A stretch of 64,000 nt of DNA, from positions 1 through 64,000 of the forward strand of contig NZ_SRYB01000010.1 in the NCBI RefSeq assembly GCF_004793975.1. The letters run 5' to 3'. Positions 1 to 9,578 of the stretch are shown piece after piece. Numbering within the stretch: the stretch's first letter is position 1; each line of letters starts with the position of its first letter. A program made the translations under genes and the position numbers. Below the pieces are notes generated by a model. It made no database searches. It saw only the letters and a program-made list of their open reading frames with translations, and was not told where the DNA came from. This DNA is from Lepagella muris (GTDB lineage: Bacteria > Bacteroidota > Bacteroidia > Bacteroidales > Muribaculaceae).

Positions 1-57
1 CTTAAACCTTAAACTATAAACTTTAAACCACTGAAGTGCAGCTTGCGAAACTTCAGT
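1..57 (-). repeat. Partial copy of a 174-bp hairpin-ended interspersed repeat
   Basis: The reverse complement matches the first ~57 bases of the repeats at 33951-34124 and 39789-39962, including the end motif AAGTTTCGCAAGC and the run GTTTATAGTTTAAGG. The rest lies beyond the left edge. It sits about 115 bp past the 3' end of the GH2 gene. Confidence 0.85.
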
Positions 58-171
58 CAATGATAACATCTATTTTAGTAAACGGAGGATTTGTAGAGAT
101 TATTGTGTCGCAATCCATTAAATCTGATATTTTTTTTGCGGCATAACCTACATCCACACGATTACCGGGTT

Positions 172-1989
172 TTACTTGAACCCTTTCGGGACCTTGCTGA
201 AAATCTTCTTTATACGATCCATATCGAATTTCTTCGTGCGGTCATAGTTATAGATACCATTCTGCTCCTGCTCCACATCAGTGAGCTGCGTGTAGCAATA
301 ACCCGACATATAAGGCACCGCAAGAATCACGTCGGTCAGGCGTTCAAGACGGTCATAAAACTCCTCCTTTGTACGCGGAGAGTCACCATAACCCCAAGAA
401 TTATCGGCAAACTGTGCACCGTCAACCCATTTGATGCCACCATATTCGTCGATGAAGAATGGCTGACCTCCGTAAGAAATCTCCTTATTCGGGTCAAGTT
501 GAGGATAGCGTCCATCCTTTATCACGAAATACTCTGCCAATTTATCCGGATTCTGCTCATAATTGTGAACAGTCCACAAGTCAGTGATAACATGGAAATT
601 ACCGCTCGTATCATTTATCGGACGATAATCAAGATGGCTCGTGAGTGTGTATACATCCTTCACAAAACGGTCATGCTGCTTTGCCTGCTCTGAGTCTCCG
701 GGACGCTCCCAAGTCTCATTGAACGGGGTCCATGCCACTATCGACGGATGATTCCTGTCGCGAATCACGATACTCTCCCATTCCGGAATGAAATTGCGTG
801 CAGCCTCTATCTTATTGGTATTCGCACCCCAGCTTGCAGTCTCACCCCAAGTCAGATAACCGAGTTTGTCAGCCCAATAATGGAATCTCTCCTCAAACAC
901 CTTCTGATGCAGACGTGCGCCGTTGAAGCCAGCCGCCATACTCATCTCTATGTCGCATTTCAGCGATGCGTCGTCCGGTGCCGTCCAGATACCTTCGGGA
1001 TAGAAACCCTGGTCAAGCACAAGGCGAAGGAAATAAGGCTCGTTGTTGAGATAGAGGCGATCACCCTCCCAATGTATCTTGCGCATACCGCTGTATGAGG
1101 AAACCTTGTCGATTGCCTTACCATCAGCGTCATATACGGTCAGTTCCACGTCATAGAGGAACGGAGATTCCGGCGACCATGTCTTCACATTCTTTATCGG
1201 GAGCTCCAGCTTCACCTGGCGCGAAGCCTTCTCAGTAGCACGTGACACCACCTTTCCACCATCGCGCACAACTGCCTCAACTTTCTGACCATTCTCCAGA
1301 TTACGGAATGAAGGCTCTATCACGAATCTCTTATGGTCAAGATCCGGAACGATATATGCAGAAGAGAGTCCGGCATGATCCACCGGCTCCATCCATACTG
1401 TCTGCCAGATTCCTGTGGTGCGCGTATAATCGCAACCCTGTGAATAAAAATTGCCCGACTGCTTACCCTTTGCCTGGTCGCCACTTCTAACGTCATCCTC
1501 CACTCTCACAACAAGGTCATGCACCTTGCCGTCGGAAACAAATTTCGTTATATCATGACCGAAAGAGTCACTGCCGCCCCAATGACGACCCACAAGTTGA
1601 CCGTCAATATATACTGCACTGAAATAATCCACGCCACCGAAGTTCAGCATCACATCGCGCCCCTGCCATTCGGAAGGGATCTGTATCTTGCGGTGATACC
1701 ACATTGCCGGGATGAAATCCACATACGCAACTCCCGACAGACGGCTTTCCGGACAGAACGGCACCGTTATCTTATCCTTGAATCCCTCTGACTTATAGAG
1801 ACGACGATCCATGCCTGACTTACCGAAGTCAAACTCGTAGGTCCAGTCTCCATTAAGGTTAACCCAATCCGTGCGCTCGAACTGCGGACGCGGATACTCT
1901 TCACGGGGTACGGAAGCCGATGCCGTAAGCGACATCACTCCCAATGCAAGGCTTACAAAAAACCTTGACAATTTACGTTTCATGCTCAT
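172..1989 (-). CDS. Secreted glycoside hydrolase family 2 enzyme (beta-galactosidase/beta-glucuronidase type)
   Basis: This 605-residue exported retaining glycosidase has an N-terminal signal peptide (charged start, hydrophobic run, cut near ASA-SV). A sugar-binding jelly roll, an immunoglobulin-like domain and a TIM barrel follow. The catalytic acid/base is probably Glu425 in the FNETWE motif and the nucleophile Glu515 in FFIDEYGG, both intact. It is short for GH2 and stops soon after the barrel, so extra C-terminal domains are absent. Two ATGs lie two codons apart (1989 and 1983); either could be used. It has no close operon partner here, and a TAAATTTG promoter box lies just upstream. GH2 also covers glucuronidases and mannosidases, so the exact sugar is open. 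Confidence 0.88.
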   Translation of the reverse strand: MSMKRKLSRFFVSLALGVMSLTASASVPREEYPRPQFERTDWVNLNGDWTYEFDFGKSGMDRRLYKSEGFKDKITVPFCPESRLSGVAYVDFIPAMWYHRKIQIPSEWQGRDVMLNFGGVDYFSAVYIDGQLVGRHWGGSDSFGHDITKFVSDGKVHDLVVRVEDDVRSGDQAKGKQSGNFYSQGCDYTRTTGIWQTVWMEPVDHAGLSSAYIVPDLDHKRFVIEPSFRNLENGQKVEAVVRDGGKVVSRATEKASRQVKLELPIKNVKTWSPESPFLYDVELTVYDADGKAIDKVSSYSGMRKIHWEGDRLYLNNEPYFLRLVLDQGFYPEGIWTAPDDASLKCDIEMSMAAGFNGARLHQKVFEERFHYWADKLGYLTWGETASWGANTNKIEAARNFIPEWESIVIRDRNHPSIVAWTPFNETWERPGDSEQAKQHDRFVKDVYTLTSHLDYRPINDTSGNFHVITDLWTVHNYEQNPDKLAEYFVIKDGRYPQLDPNKEISYGGQPFFIDEYGGIKWVDGAQFADNSWGYGDSPRTKEEFYDRLERLTDVILAVPYMSGYCYTQLTDVEQEQNGIYNYDRTKKFDMDRIKKIFSKVPKGFK

Positions 1990-2025
1990 ACTGTTATCAA
2001 TATTGTTAAACTTAAATTTACTTTA

Positions 2026-2033
2026 CAAATTTA
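2026..2033 (-). promoter_or_regulatory. Bacteroidetes -7 box for the GH2 gene
   Basis: On the minus strand the sequence reads TAAATTTG, matching the TAnnTTTG consensus, 37 bp before the first ATG. No clear TTG-type -33 element is visible at the expected distance. Confidence 0.5.
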
Positions 2034-2215
2034 TATCCTTTATATTTTTTCCTTGTCATTATCCTCGCCAAAACATGACTCGCAGACTCAAATGCCAAGA
2101 TATGGACACATTTGTCTGTCATTCATACAAACTTTCACACCGACACGCCAAACAGACGCATTGCATATCATTATTTTGATGTAATTTTGCATAAATTCAT
2201 TCTCCGGCATCTCTT

Positions 2216-2515
2216 CAAAATGTCAGAAGCGTGCATTCACCATTATTAAAGCCTCTGAAGAATTTCTTCAACATTCTTCAAGTCTCTGACGATTTTCTTC
2301 ATGATTCTTCAAGAGTGATTGATTTTTCTTCATGGCTTCTTGATTTTTCCTCACACTGCATTAAGAATTCTTCAGCACATTTTAAAAATGCTTGAATATC
2401 TTCACAATATGTTCTCCAAAAATCAGAAGTTTTTCTTCACGTATTCCGAAAGATTCTTCAAGGACTCTGAAAAATTCCTCAAGGACTCTGAAAGATTCTT
2501 CAAGGGATAAAAATT
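2216..2515. repeat. Low-complexity region of TTCTTCAA-like repeats
   Basis: This part of the 870-bp spacer between the GH2 gene and the regulator carries many TTCTTCA(A/T) words. It ends in three near-copies of a 21-bp unit (GATTCTTCAAGGACTCTGAAA) at about 2445-2510. A 63-codon frame at 2319-2510 reads through the repeats (SERFFKD units) but has no recognisable family. No gene is called between 1990 and 2858. Confidence 0.6.
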
Positions 2516-2666
2516 TTTATTCACCATTCTTCACATATAGATTCAAAAGATTTAAATTCTAAATTATGAATCCACTTCCCCTTGCAGCAGCGGCAATCAT
2601 CGTCCCGAAGAGAAGCCCTACTCACTCTCCGCCCATAGATAATCATCGCTTATCCCCCTTTTGTCA

Positions 2667-2724
2667 ATAATGTCAATGATGACAATATTGTTCCAATCGT
2701 TAATATTGTCATCATTGACATTAT
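2667..2724. repeat. Perfect 23-bp inverted repeat upstream of the hybrid regulator
   Basis: The arms 2667-2689 and 2702-2724 are exact reverse complements with a 12-base loop. The core word is TGATGACAATATT. It lies 134 bp before the hybrid two-component gene. There is no T-run, so it is not a standard terminator; an operator or a hairpin are both possible. Related TTGTCA/TGACAA words recur at 30134-30257. Confidence 0.8.
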
Positions 2725-2858
2725 CTCCCCCGCTGTCATTACAGCAATCCATCCTTTAATGATAATTTGTATATTTTCAAAACTATTATTAACTTTGTTT
2801 CCGATTAAATAATTCTTAATCATCAAAACTAATTGTCCGGATCAGGACTAATCCTATC

Positions 2859-5800
2859 ATGAAAAATCGCAACATATTAATCTTCTTTCTAATATTGCTT
2901 CTATCGTGTCTACCCTCCGCGGCATACAATATGAGGCAATCTTCCAATATCGAAGGGTTATCCAACAGTGCCATCCTCTCAATGTGTCGTGACGACAACG
3001 GTTTCCTCTGGATCGGCACCTGCGACGGAGTGAACATCTCAGACGGCACTTCGATATACCCCTTTTCACAACTATTCCCGGGACAGACACTATCCGGCAA
3101 CGTGATCGAGACTATCGTAAACGGCGACAACAACATAATGTGGGTGCTGACCAACCACGGTCTTAACCTTGTGGATACCGAAAGCCGCACCATCACCACC
3201 TATAGCCGGTTCGGAGGACAGGAGCTTATGGCAATCGACGACGACGGGACTCTCTTCATCATGACCGAAGACTCCAAGATACATCTCCACAGACGTAAGG
3301 CTGACGGAGACTTCTTAATCGGCGGACAGTCCGCCATACCGTTCAATAAGACAAAAAGCATCAGAATCTGTGGCAACAATCTCCTCATCTTCGCTTCCGA
3401 CGGCATATACTATCTCCCGATCGAACACAATTCCAAGGGGGAAGCCCTCAAAATCGGGAAAACAAGCCGGCATATCGACATCCCGATAAATTTCGCCCAG
3501 ACCAATCATGACGAAATGTTTATAGTCGACGACAAGGGAATCCTCTTTGAGATCTCTCCGGAAGGGAATCTCAGCAGAATAACCGATCTCTCACAGTATA
3601 TCGCACAACGCGGACACATCTCCCACATAATTAGAAACAATCAGGGTAACTACTACATCTCTTTCAGCACGGAGGGTGCGATCAGGATCTCGAAAAACGA
3701 CAAATATGAATTTCAGGCAACCAATCTCAAGATACCCGTCGGTGTCTTCTGTCTGGAGAAATCAAAAGACCAGAACGTGGTATGGATCGGATCCGACTGC
3801 CGCGGAGTATACACAATCTGGGACGATCTTTACAACGTCCGTTCATTCGATTTCAACACATTCGGCAACAAAATATCGAATCCCGTGAGATCCATATTCG
3901 TCGACGACAAATCCAACATCTGGCTCGGCACTAAAGGCGACGGCATATTGAGAGTGGAGGGTTTCGACGACTCAAGGAGCTATCAGAATTTCTCTGAAAG
4001 CACGCTATACACATCATTCAACAGCGACCTGCACCATAATTCGGTATTCGCATTCGGGAAAAGCAAACGCCCGATATTATGGATTGCCACGGAAAACGGT
4101 CTTAACTACTACAACTATGCCGATAACCGCATACACAAGGCTGACCTCGGCAAGGAGATCAAATTCATGCACGGCGTGGTGGAGTCAAACGACTCAACAC
4201 TATGGATGTGTACCTTGGGCAACGGCATCATAAAGGCCCGGATATCCGGCAACAGCGATCACCCGACGCTCTCCGACATAAAGATCTACTCTCTCGACAA
4301 CGGAGAGTTCTCATCAAACCAATTCTTCTCAATCACTATCGACGAGAAAGGCGACCTGCTCTTCTGCAACCGCGGGCGAGGGATGTATCATCTGAAGAAC
4401 GATTCCCTCTGCTCTATTCCGCTGCGTGGGAAATACTCCACCAATGCAATCTACGACGTGTTTGACGCGATAAAGAGCGATTCAATACTTTGGCTCGGCA
4501 CCGGAAACGGTCTGCTCAAGATGGATAAAGACGGGGAGAAACATTTCTTCGGTCCGCAGTATGGATTCACCAACAACACCATCCACAAGATGATACGCGA
4601 CAATGATGGTAAGATCTGGATCTCCACCAACGACGGTCTAATACGCTATAATCCGGAAAACGATGAGACTCTGAAATACGGCAGAAACTATGGCATAACC
4701 ATCTCAGAGTTCAGCGATGGTGCCAGTTTCTCCACGCCCAACACCCTTATATTCGGAGGAATAAATGGCATAGCAACCGTAAGCCGCAACAAGAGATTCC
4801 TAAACCACAAGCCGTTCACCACCTCCCTTCACCTCCTCTCAATAAGCATCTCGGGCATTGACGTCCCCCTGTCGCAGCATTTCGAGCAGAAGAAGAATAT
4901 CGGATATCTCCGATTCAATCATGACCAGAACCATTTCTCCCTCACCTTTGCAGTGCCCGACTTCATCAACGGCGAGAACTATACCTACTATTACTCGATC
5001 GACGGGCATGACTGGATCAACAACGGCAGCAACCCCACCATCTCATTCAACCAGATGAGCTACGGCAATTTCAGTCTGAAGGTGAGATACCTCAACCGGG
5101 CATCCGGAGTGGAGAGTGAACCCTATTCGCTCAACATAATGGTAATCCCGCCATGGTATCTGTCTGATCTGGCTAAAGGATTCTATCTGCTGATTATAAT
5201 CAGTGCTCTATTCTACGCCGCACGCATGTATCTGCGTCGGCAGCGTGAGCGTCAGGAGGAGGCTATGTCCCGACTCGAACAGACCCACAAGGAGGAACTG
5301 TATGAGGAGAAACTTCGCTTCTTCACCAACATAACCCACGAGTTCTGCACTCCGCTGACCCTCATCTACGGTCCGTGCGAACGTGTGCTGACGTATCCCG
5401 GTGCGGACGACTACGTGAAGAAATACATCAATCTTATCCGGATGAACACCGAGCGTCTTAACAATCTCATCCAGGAGCTTATTGACTTCCGCAGGACAGA
5501 GACCGGACACAAGACCCTCAAGATTCGCGAGACCGACATTTCCCGCCTGTGTTCCGACATAATGACCTCTTTCTCCGAACTCTCTGACCGCAACAACATC
5601 ACCTTCGTGAAGGATTTCCCTGCAGATATGCTATGGAACAGCGATTTCGGATGCCTGCGCAAGGTAATCACCAACCTCATATCCAACGCCTTCAAATATA
5701 CATCACCGGGTGGCACCATAAAAGTCAGCATGAGAATGGCAGACAATAAACTGACCATCAGCGTCTACAACACCGGCAAAGGTATTCGCGAGGAGGATAA

Positions 5801-6890
5801 GGAGAGGATATTCAACCGCTACAGCGTGCTCGACAACGTGGAGGAGAACGCCGTCAAAGGTCTGTCTCACCGCAACGGTCTCGGCATGGCGATATGCCAC
5901 AGCATGGTCGACATGCTGCGTGGCTCGATAGAGATCAACAGCGAAGTGGGGAGCTTCGCCGAGTTTGTGGTGACTCTCCCATATCTGGAGACAAACAGCA
6001 GCAACGACACGGAGAAGAATCCGGAGAAGGAGAATATCCCGACCGTGGCACCCGAGACTGAAACAACATCAGATATAATCGCCACGAAAAAGCCTGACGC
6101 CGATGGGAAAGACACTATCCTCGTGATCGATGACAACACCGAGATTCTGACGCTTCTTGCCGACTCGCTTTCCGACTATAACGTAATCACCGCCGAGAAT
6201 GCGGAAGAGGGTCTGAACATCATCAAGGAATCCGCGCCCGACCTGATAATATCCGATATAATGATGCCCGGCACCAACGGCATGGACCTTACCCGACAGA
6301 TCAAACAGAACCGCCACACGATGCACATCCCGCTCGTGCTCCTCTCTGCAAAGAACAGCACCGACGAGAAAGTCGAGGGTATCGAATCCGGTGCCGACGC
6401 ATATATCGGCAAGCCGTTCAGCATATCATATCTGAAGGCTGTGGCAAAACGTCTCCTCGAAAACAGGAATTACCTCAAGGAGTATTACAATTCGTCGGCA
6501 AGCGTGTTTGAATACAACAAGGGGCAGCTCATACATAAGGAGGACAAGGATTTCATCGACTCCATATCCGCCTTCATCGAGATGCATATCGACGACAGCT
6601 CGCTCTCCCCCGACCATCTGGCAAACCACATGAAGATAAGCGTGCGCAACCTTTACCGCAAATTCAAGGATCTCGGACAGGTGCCCCCCAACGACTTCAT
6701 CAAGAGCCAACGTATCAGCTATGCCGCAAAGCTGCTGCTGACTACGTCGCTCACCGTGCAGGAAATCATCTACCGGAGCGGCTTCACCAATCGCTCGCAT
6801 TTCTACAAGGAGTTTGACAAACGCTTCTCGATGACTCCAAAGGATTACCGCACTGCCAACACGCAGAAAGACTACTCCCTTTCGGAATAG
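2859..6890 (+). CDS. Hybrid two-component system sensor/regulator (HTCS), one-protein type
   Basis: This 1343-residue inner-membrane regulator joins sensing and DNA binding in one chain. After a signal peptide, two beta-propellers of Reg_prop repeats (many W-IGT-GDG motifs) and a Y_Y_Y domain form the periplasmic sensor to about residue 765. A membrane helix follows (~772-792), then a histidine kinase with His827 in NITHEF, an ATPase domain with N and G boxes, a receiver with Asp1133 in SDIMMPG, and a C-terminal AraC-type helix-turn-helix (~1230-1335). The kinase motif has Cys in THEFCTPL where Arg is usual. HTCS proteins bind oligosaccharides and activate nearby glycan genes; the GH125/EEP pair just downstream is the likely target. 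It has no SusCD neighbour. Confidence 0.95.
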   Translation: MKNRNILIFFLILLLSCLPSAAYNMRQSSNIEGLSNSAILSMCRDDNGFLWIGTCDGVNISDGTSIYPFSQLFPGQTLSGNVIETIVNGDNNIMWVLTNHGLNLVDTESRTITTYSRFGGQELMAIDDDGTLFIMTEDSKIHLHRRKADGDFLIGGQSAIPFNKTKSIRICGNNLLIFASDGIYYLPIEHNSKGEALKIGKTSRHIDIPINFAQTNHDEMFIVDDKGILFEISPEGNLSRITDLSQYIAQRGHISHIIRNNQGNYYISFSTEGAIRISKNDKYEFQATNLKIPVGVFCLEKSKDQNVVWIGSDCRGVYTIWDDLYNVRSFDFNTFGNKISNPVRSIFVDDKSNIWLGTKGDGILRVEGFDDSRSYQNFSESTLYTSFNSDLHHNSVFAFGKSKRPILWIATENGLNYYNYADNRIHKADLGKEIKFMHGVVESNDSTLWMCTLGNGIIKARISGNSDHPTLSDIKIYSLDNGEFSSNQFFSITIDEKGDLLFCNRGRGMYHLKNDSLCSIPLRGKYSTNAIYDVFDAIKSDSILWLGTGNGLLKMDKDGEKHFFGPQYGFTNNTIHKMIRDNDGKIWISTNDGLIRYNPENDETLKYGRNYGITISEFSDGASFSTPNTLIFGGINGIATVSRNKRFLNHKPFTTSLHLLSISISGIDVPLSQHFEQKKNIGYLRFNHDQNHFSLTFAVPDFINGENYTYYYSIDGHDWINNGSNPTISFNQMSYGNFSLKVRYLNRASGVESEPYSLNIMVIPPWYLSDLAKGFYLLIIISALFYAARMYLRRQRERQEEAMSRLEQTHKEELYEEKLRFFTNITHEFCTPLTLIYGPCERVLTYPGADDYVKKYINLIRMNTERLNNLIQELIDFRRTETGHKTLKIRETDISRLCSDIMTSFSELSDRNNITFVKDFPADMLWNSDFGCLRKVITNLISNAFKYTSPGGTIKVSMRMADNKLTISVYNTGKGIREEDKERIFNRYSVLDNVEENAVKGLSHRNGLGMAICHSMVDMLRGSIEINSEVGSFAEFVVTLPYLETNSSNDTEKNPEKENIPTVAPETETTSDIIATKKPDADGKDTILVIDDNTEILTLLADSLSDYNVITAENAEEGLNIIKESAPDLIISDIMMPGTNGMDLTRQIKQNRHTMHIPLVLLSAKNSTDEKVEGIESGADAYIGKPFSISYLKAVAKRLLENRNYLKEYYNSSASVFEYNKGQLIHKEDKDFIDSISAFIEMHIDDSSLSPDHLANHMKISVRNLYRKFKDLGQVPPNDFIKSQRISYAAKLLLTTSLTVQEIIYRSGFTNRSHFYKEFDKRFSMTPKDYRTANTQKDYSLSE

Positions 6891-6995
6891 GCTTCATGCT
6901 GTGCCGGAGAATGACAAATCTGTATACACTTTTGCATTTTCCGACCTCGCAACAGCAATGTCACTGACAGCGACATATTATACAGATACTTATTT

Positions 6996-7003
6996 TAATT
7001 TTG
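6996..7003 (+). promoter_or_regulatory. Bacteroidetes -7 box for the GH125 gene
   Basis: TAATTTTG fits TAnnTTTG and lies 32 bp before ATG 7036. This supports the internal ATG as the true start and makes the longer upstream frame untranslated. Confidence 0.55.
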
Positions 7004-7035
7004 CATCAAAATGCAAAAAACTATCTGACAACATT

Positions 7036-8496
7036 ATGAATAAGTATTTTTTTCCGATAGCAGGACTCTTCCTGTCATCAATGGCTTTTCCGGCTCATGC
7101 AGCCGGAAGCGGTGTCTGCGTGCCTGACAATGTGAAGACCAACTCCAGTAAGGGCGACTATAAATGCTGCCGTCCGGCAAAATCTGAACGTCTGTTCCAT
7201 TCCGAGGCGGTGGAGAAAGAGATAAAGCGCGTGAAATCCATGCTCACCAATAAGAAGCTGGCGTGGATGTTTGAGAACTGTTTCCCCAACACCATCGACA
7301 CCACCGTACACTTCCGCGTGGGCGACGACGGCAAGAACGACACTTTCGTATATACCGGCGACATACACGCGATGTGGCTCCGCGATTCCGGTGCTCAGGT
7401 GTGGCCCTACGTGCAGCTCGCAAACTCCGACCCTGCCCTGAAGGCAATGGTGGAGGGCACGATACGCCGCCAGTTCAAATGTATCAACATCGACCCGTAT
7501 GCCAACGCCTTCAACGACGGACCGACCGGAGGAGAATGGATGTCCGACTTCACCGACATGCGCCCCGAAGTGCACGAAAGGAAATGGGAGATCGACTCTC
7601 TCTGCTATCCGGTGCGTCTCGCCTACGAATATTGGAAAGTGACCGGCGATGCATCCATTTTCGATGAGGAATGGATTGAGGCTATCGAGAATATCCTTGC
7701 CACATTCACCGACCAGCAACGCCGCGACTCTCGCGGTAAATACTCGTTCCGCCGAAAGACCGACCGTGCGTTCGACACCCTGAGCAACGACGGCATGGGC
7801 ACCCCCGTGAAGCCATGCGGTCTGATCGTGTCGAGCTTCCGCCCTTCAGATGATGCCACCACCCTTCAGTTCCTCATTCCGTCCAACTTCTTTGCCGTGT
7901 CTATCCTGCACAAGGCTTCAGAGATTCTCAACACCGTAAACCATCGTAAGGATCTCGCTGACCGCTGCGACAGTCTGGCCAAGGAGGTGGAACTCGCACT
8001 GAAGAAACATGCCACCTACAATCACCCCGAATTTGGAGAGATCTATGCCTTCGAGGTTGACGGGTTCGGCAACCATTTCCTGATGGACGACTCCAACGCA
8101 CCCAGCCTCCTCTCACTCCCCTATCTGAGCGACGTTGACGTCAACGACAAGGTATATCAGAATACTCGCCGTTTCGTATGGAGCGACAGCAACCCCTACT
8201 TCTTCAAGGGGGTGGCTGGCGAAGGCATCGGTGGTCCGCACGTGGGCTACGACATGGTGTGGCCCATGAGCATCATGATGAAAGCGTTCACAAGCACCGA
8301 CGACACCGAGATCATCAACTGCGTGAAGATGGTGATGGACACCGAGGCGGGTCTGGGCTTCGTTCATGAGTCATTCCATAAGGATGATGCCGCCAACTTC
8401 ACCCGCCCCTGGTTTGCCTGGCAGAACACACTCTTCGGCGAGCTTATCCTTAAACTCGTCAACGAAGGCAAAATAGATCTTCTAAACTCAATCTGA
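7036..8496 (+). CDS. GH125 exo-alpha-1,6-mannosidase (DUF1237 family)
   Basis: GH125 enzymes are metal-independent inverting exo-alpha-mannosidases that trim alpha-1,6-linked mannose from N-glycans or fungal mannan. The protein carries family blocks such as GDIHAMWLRDSGAQVWPY, GGEWMSDFTDMRPEVHERKWEIDSLC-type residues and GVAGEGIGGPHVGYDM. I place the start at ATG 7036 (486 residues) because it begins a signal peptide (hydrophobic stretch, cut near AHA-AG). The frame is open 45 codons further upstream to a GTG, but that segment is not signal-like and overlaps the promoter box. Its stop overlaps the next start (TGATG), so the two are translationally coupled. GH125 plus EEP neighbours are familiar from Bacteroides mannan loci. 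Confidence 0.92.
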   Translation: MNKYFFPIAGLFLSSMAFPAHAAGSGVCVPDNVKTNSSKGDYKCCRPAKSERLFHSEAVEKEIKRVKSMLTNKKLAWMFENCFPNTIDTTVHFRVGDDGKNDTFVYTGDIHAMWLRDSGAQVWPYVQLANSDPALKAMVEGTIRRQFKCINIDPYANAFNDGPTGGEWMSDFTDMRPEVHERKWEIDSLCYPVRLAYEYWKVTGDASIFDEEWIEAIENILATFTDQQRRDSRGKYSFRRKTDRAFDTLSNDGMGTPVKPCGLIVSSFRPSDDATTLQFLIPSNFFAVSILHKASEILNTVNHRKDLADRCDSLAKEVELALKKHATYNHPEFGEIYAFEVDGFGNHFLMDDSNAPSLLSLPYLSDVDVNDKVYQNTRRFVWSDSNPYFFKGVAGEGIGGPHVGYDMVWPMSIMMKAFTSTDDTEIINCVKMVMDTEAGLGFVHESFHKDDAANFTRPWFAWQNTLFGELILKLVNEGKIDLLNSI

Positions 8497-9416
8497 TGAA
8501 AAAACTGATTTTTCTGCTCCTGCTGTCGCTGACCTTAGGAGCTTGTTCAAAGAAGGCGGAATCGACAGCCGAATTTAACGTGGCAACCTACAATCTGCGT
8601 CAGCTCAACCGTGGCGACTCCGCAGCGGGCAATGGCTGGGACCGCCGTCACCCCGTGGTCGCATCCCTCATCAAGTTCCACGGATTCGATATATTCGGCA
8701 CCCAGGAGGGTTTCAAGTCGCAGCTTGAAGACCTGAAACGTGATCTTCCCGGCTACGACTATATCGGCATCGGACGCGAGGACGGTAAGGATGCCGGCGA
8801 ACATTCCGCCATATTCTACAATACCGACATATTCTCGCTCGTCGACAAAGGTGACTTCTGGTTGTCGGAGACTCCCGACAAGCCGGGACTCGGCTGGGAT
8901 GCAGCCTGCCCCCGCATCTGCTCATGGGGTAAGTTCATCCACAAGCCCTCCGGCAAGGAGTTTATCTTCTTCAACCTCCACATGGATCACATCGGCACGC
9001 AGGCACGCGTGGAGAGTGCGAAACTCGTGAAGCAGAAAATCGGGGAGATCGGAGCCGGATGTCAGGCATTCGTCACGGGCGACTTCAACGTTGACCAGAC
9101 CAACGACTCTTACTTCACGATCACCGACGGCGGCACGCTTGCCGACTCCTACGAAACGGCAGCATTCCGTTACGCGCCCAACGGCACGTTTAACGACTAC
9201 TCCACCGACAACTTCACCGAAAGCCGCATCGACCACATCTTCGTGACCCCTGACGTAGAAGTGACCAAATACGGTGTCCTGACCGACACCTACCGCACGC
9301 CGGAGCAGACCGAATCCGTTTCCGCCACCGACGCACCCAAGGAGATTGAGTTGCAACGCTACGTAGCGCGCACCCCCTCCGACCACTTCCCCGTCATGAT
9401 CCACGTCAAGATCTGA
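8496..9416 (+). CDS. Endonuclease/exonuclease/phosphatase-fold lipoprotein
   Basis: This 306-residue lipoprotein has its lipobox Cys in LTLGACSK. The EEP metal-dependent hydrolase fold is shown by an N-terminal FNVATYNLR, catalytic Glu in GTQEGF, FNLHMDHIG, VTGDFNVD, IDHIFVT and SDHFPV near the end. All catalytic Asp, Asn, Glu and His residues of the family look present. Secreted EEP proteins next to GH125 probably act as phosphodiesterases or phosphatases on glycan phosphate, for instance mannose phosphate, rather than as nucleases; that is inference from context. It is coupled to the GH125 gene by a one-base stop/start overlap. Confidence 0.88.
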   Translation: MKKLIFLLLLSLTLGACSKKAESTAEFNVATYNLRQLNRGDSAAGNGWDRRHPVVASLIKFHGFDIFGTQEGFKSQLEDLKRDLPGYDYIGIGREDGKDAGEHSAIFYNTDIFSLVDKGDFWLSETPDKPGLGWDAACPRICSWGKFIHKPSGKEFIFFNLHMDHIGTQARVESAKLVKQKIGEIGAGCQAFVTGDFNVDQTNDSYFTITDGGTLADSYETAAFRYAPNGTFNDYSTDNFTESRIDHIFVTPDVEVTKYGVLTDTYRTPEQTESVSATDAPKEIELQRYVARTPSDHFPVMIHVKI

Positions 9417-9442
9417 CCCCACAACGAAATCCATCGTAACAT

Positions 9443-9539
9443 ATAGCACGAAGAAATCAAAGAAAAGAAAGAAATTTATTAATTTTTAAAGAATTAAAAC
9501 AAAATAATTTCCTTCTTTTCTTTTATTTCTTCGTGCCAT
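9443..9539. repeat. Long imperfect inverted repeat left of the GxxExxY gene
   Basis: The left arm starts at CACGAAGAAAT (9447) and the right arm ends at ATTTCTTCGTG (9535). The A/G-rich arms pair for about 35 bp with few mismatches, and TAT/ATA flanks extend the match. The same words reappear on the other side of the gene at 10085-10360. Confidence 0.75.
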
Positions 9540-9578
9540 ATTTTATTCATGCGATTATTATTAATTCGCAAGAAATTT

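Noticed and set aside
6901..7035. N-terminal extension of the GH125 protein from GTG 6901
   Set aside because: It overlaps the promoter box and lacks a signal peptide, which begins at ATG 7036.
7078..7719. 213-codon frame on the minus strand
   Set aside because: It is opposite the GH125 gene and has no family features; a shadow of a GC-rich gene.
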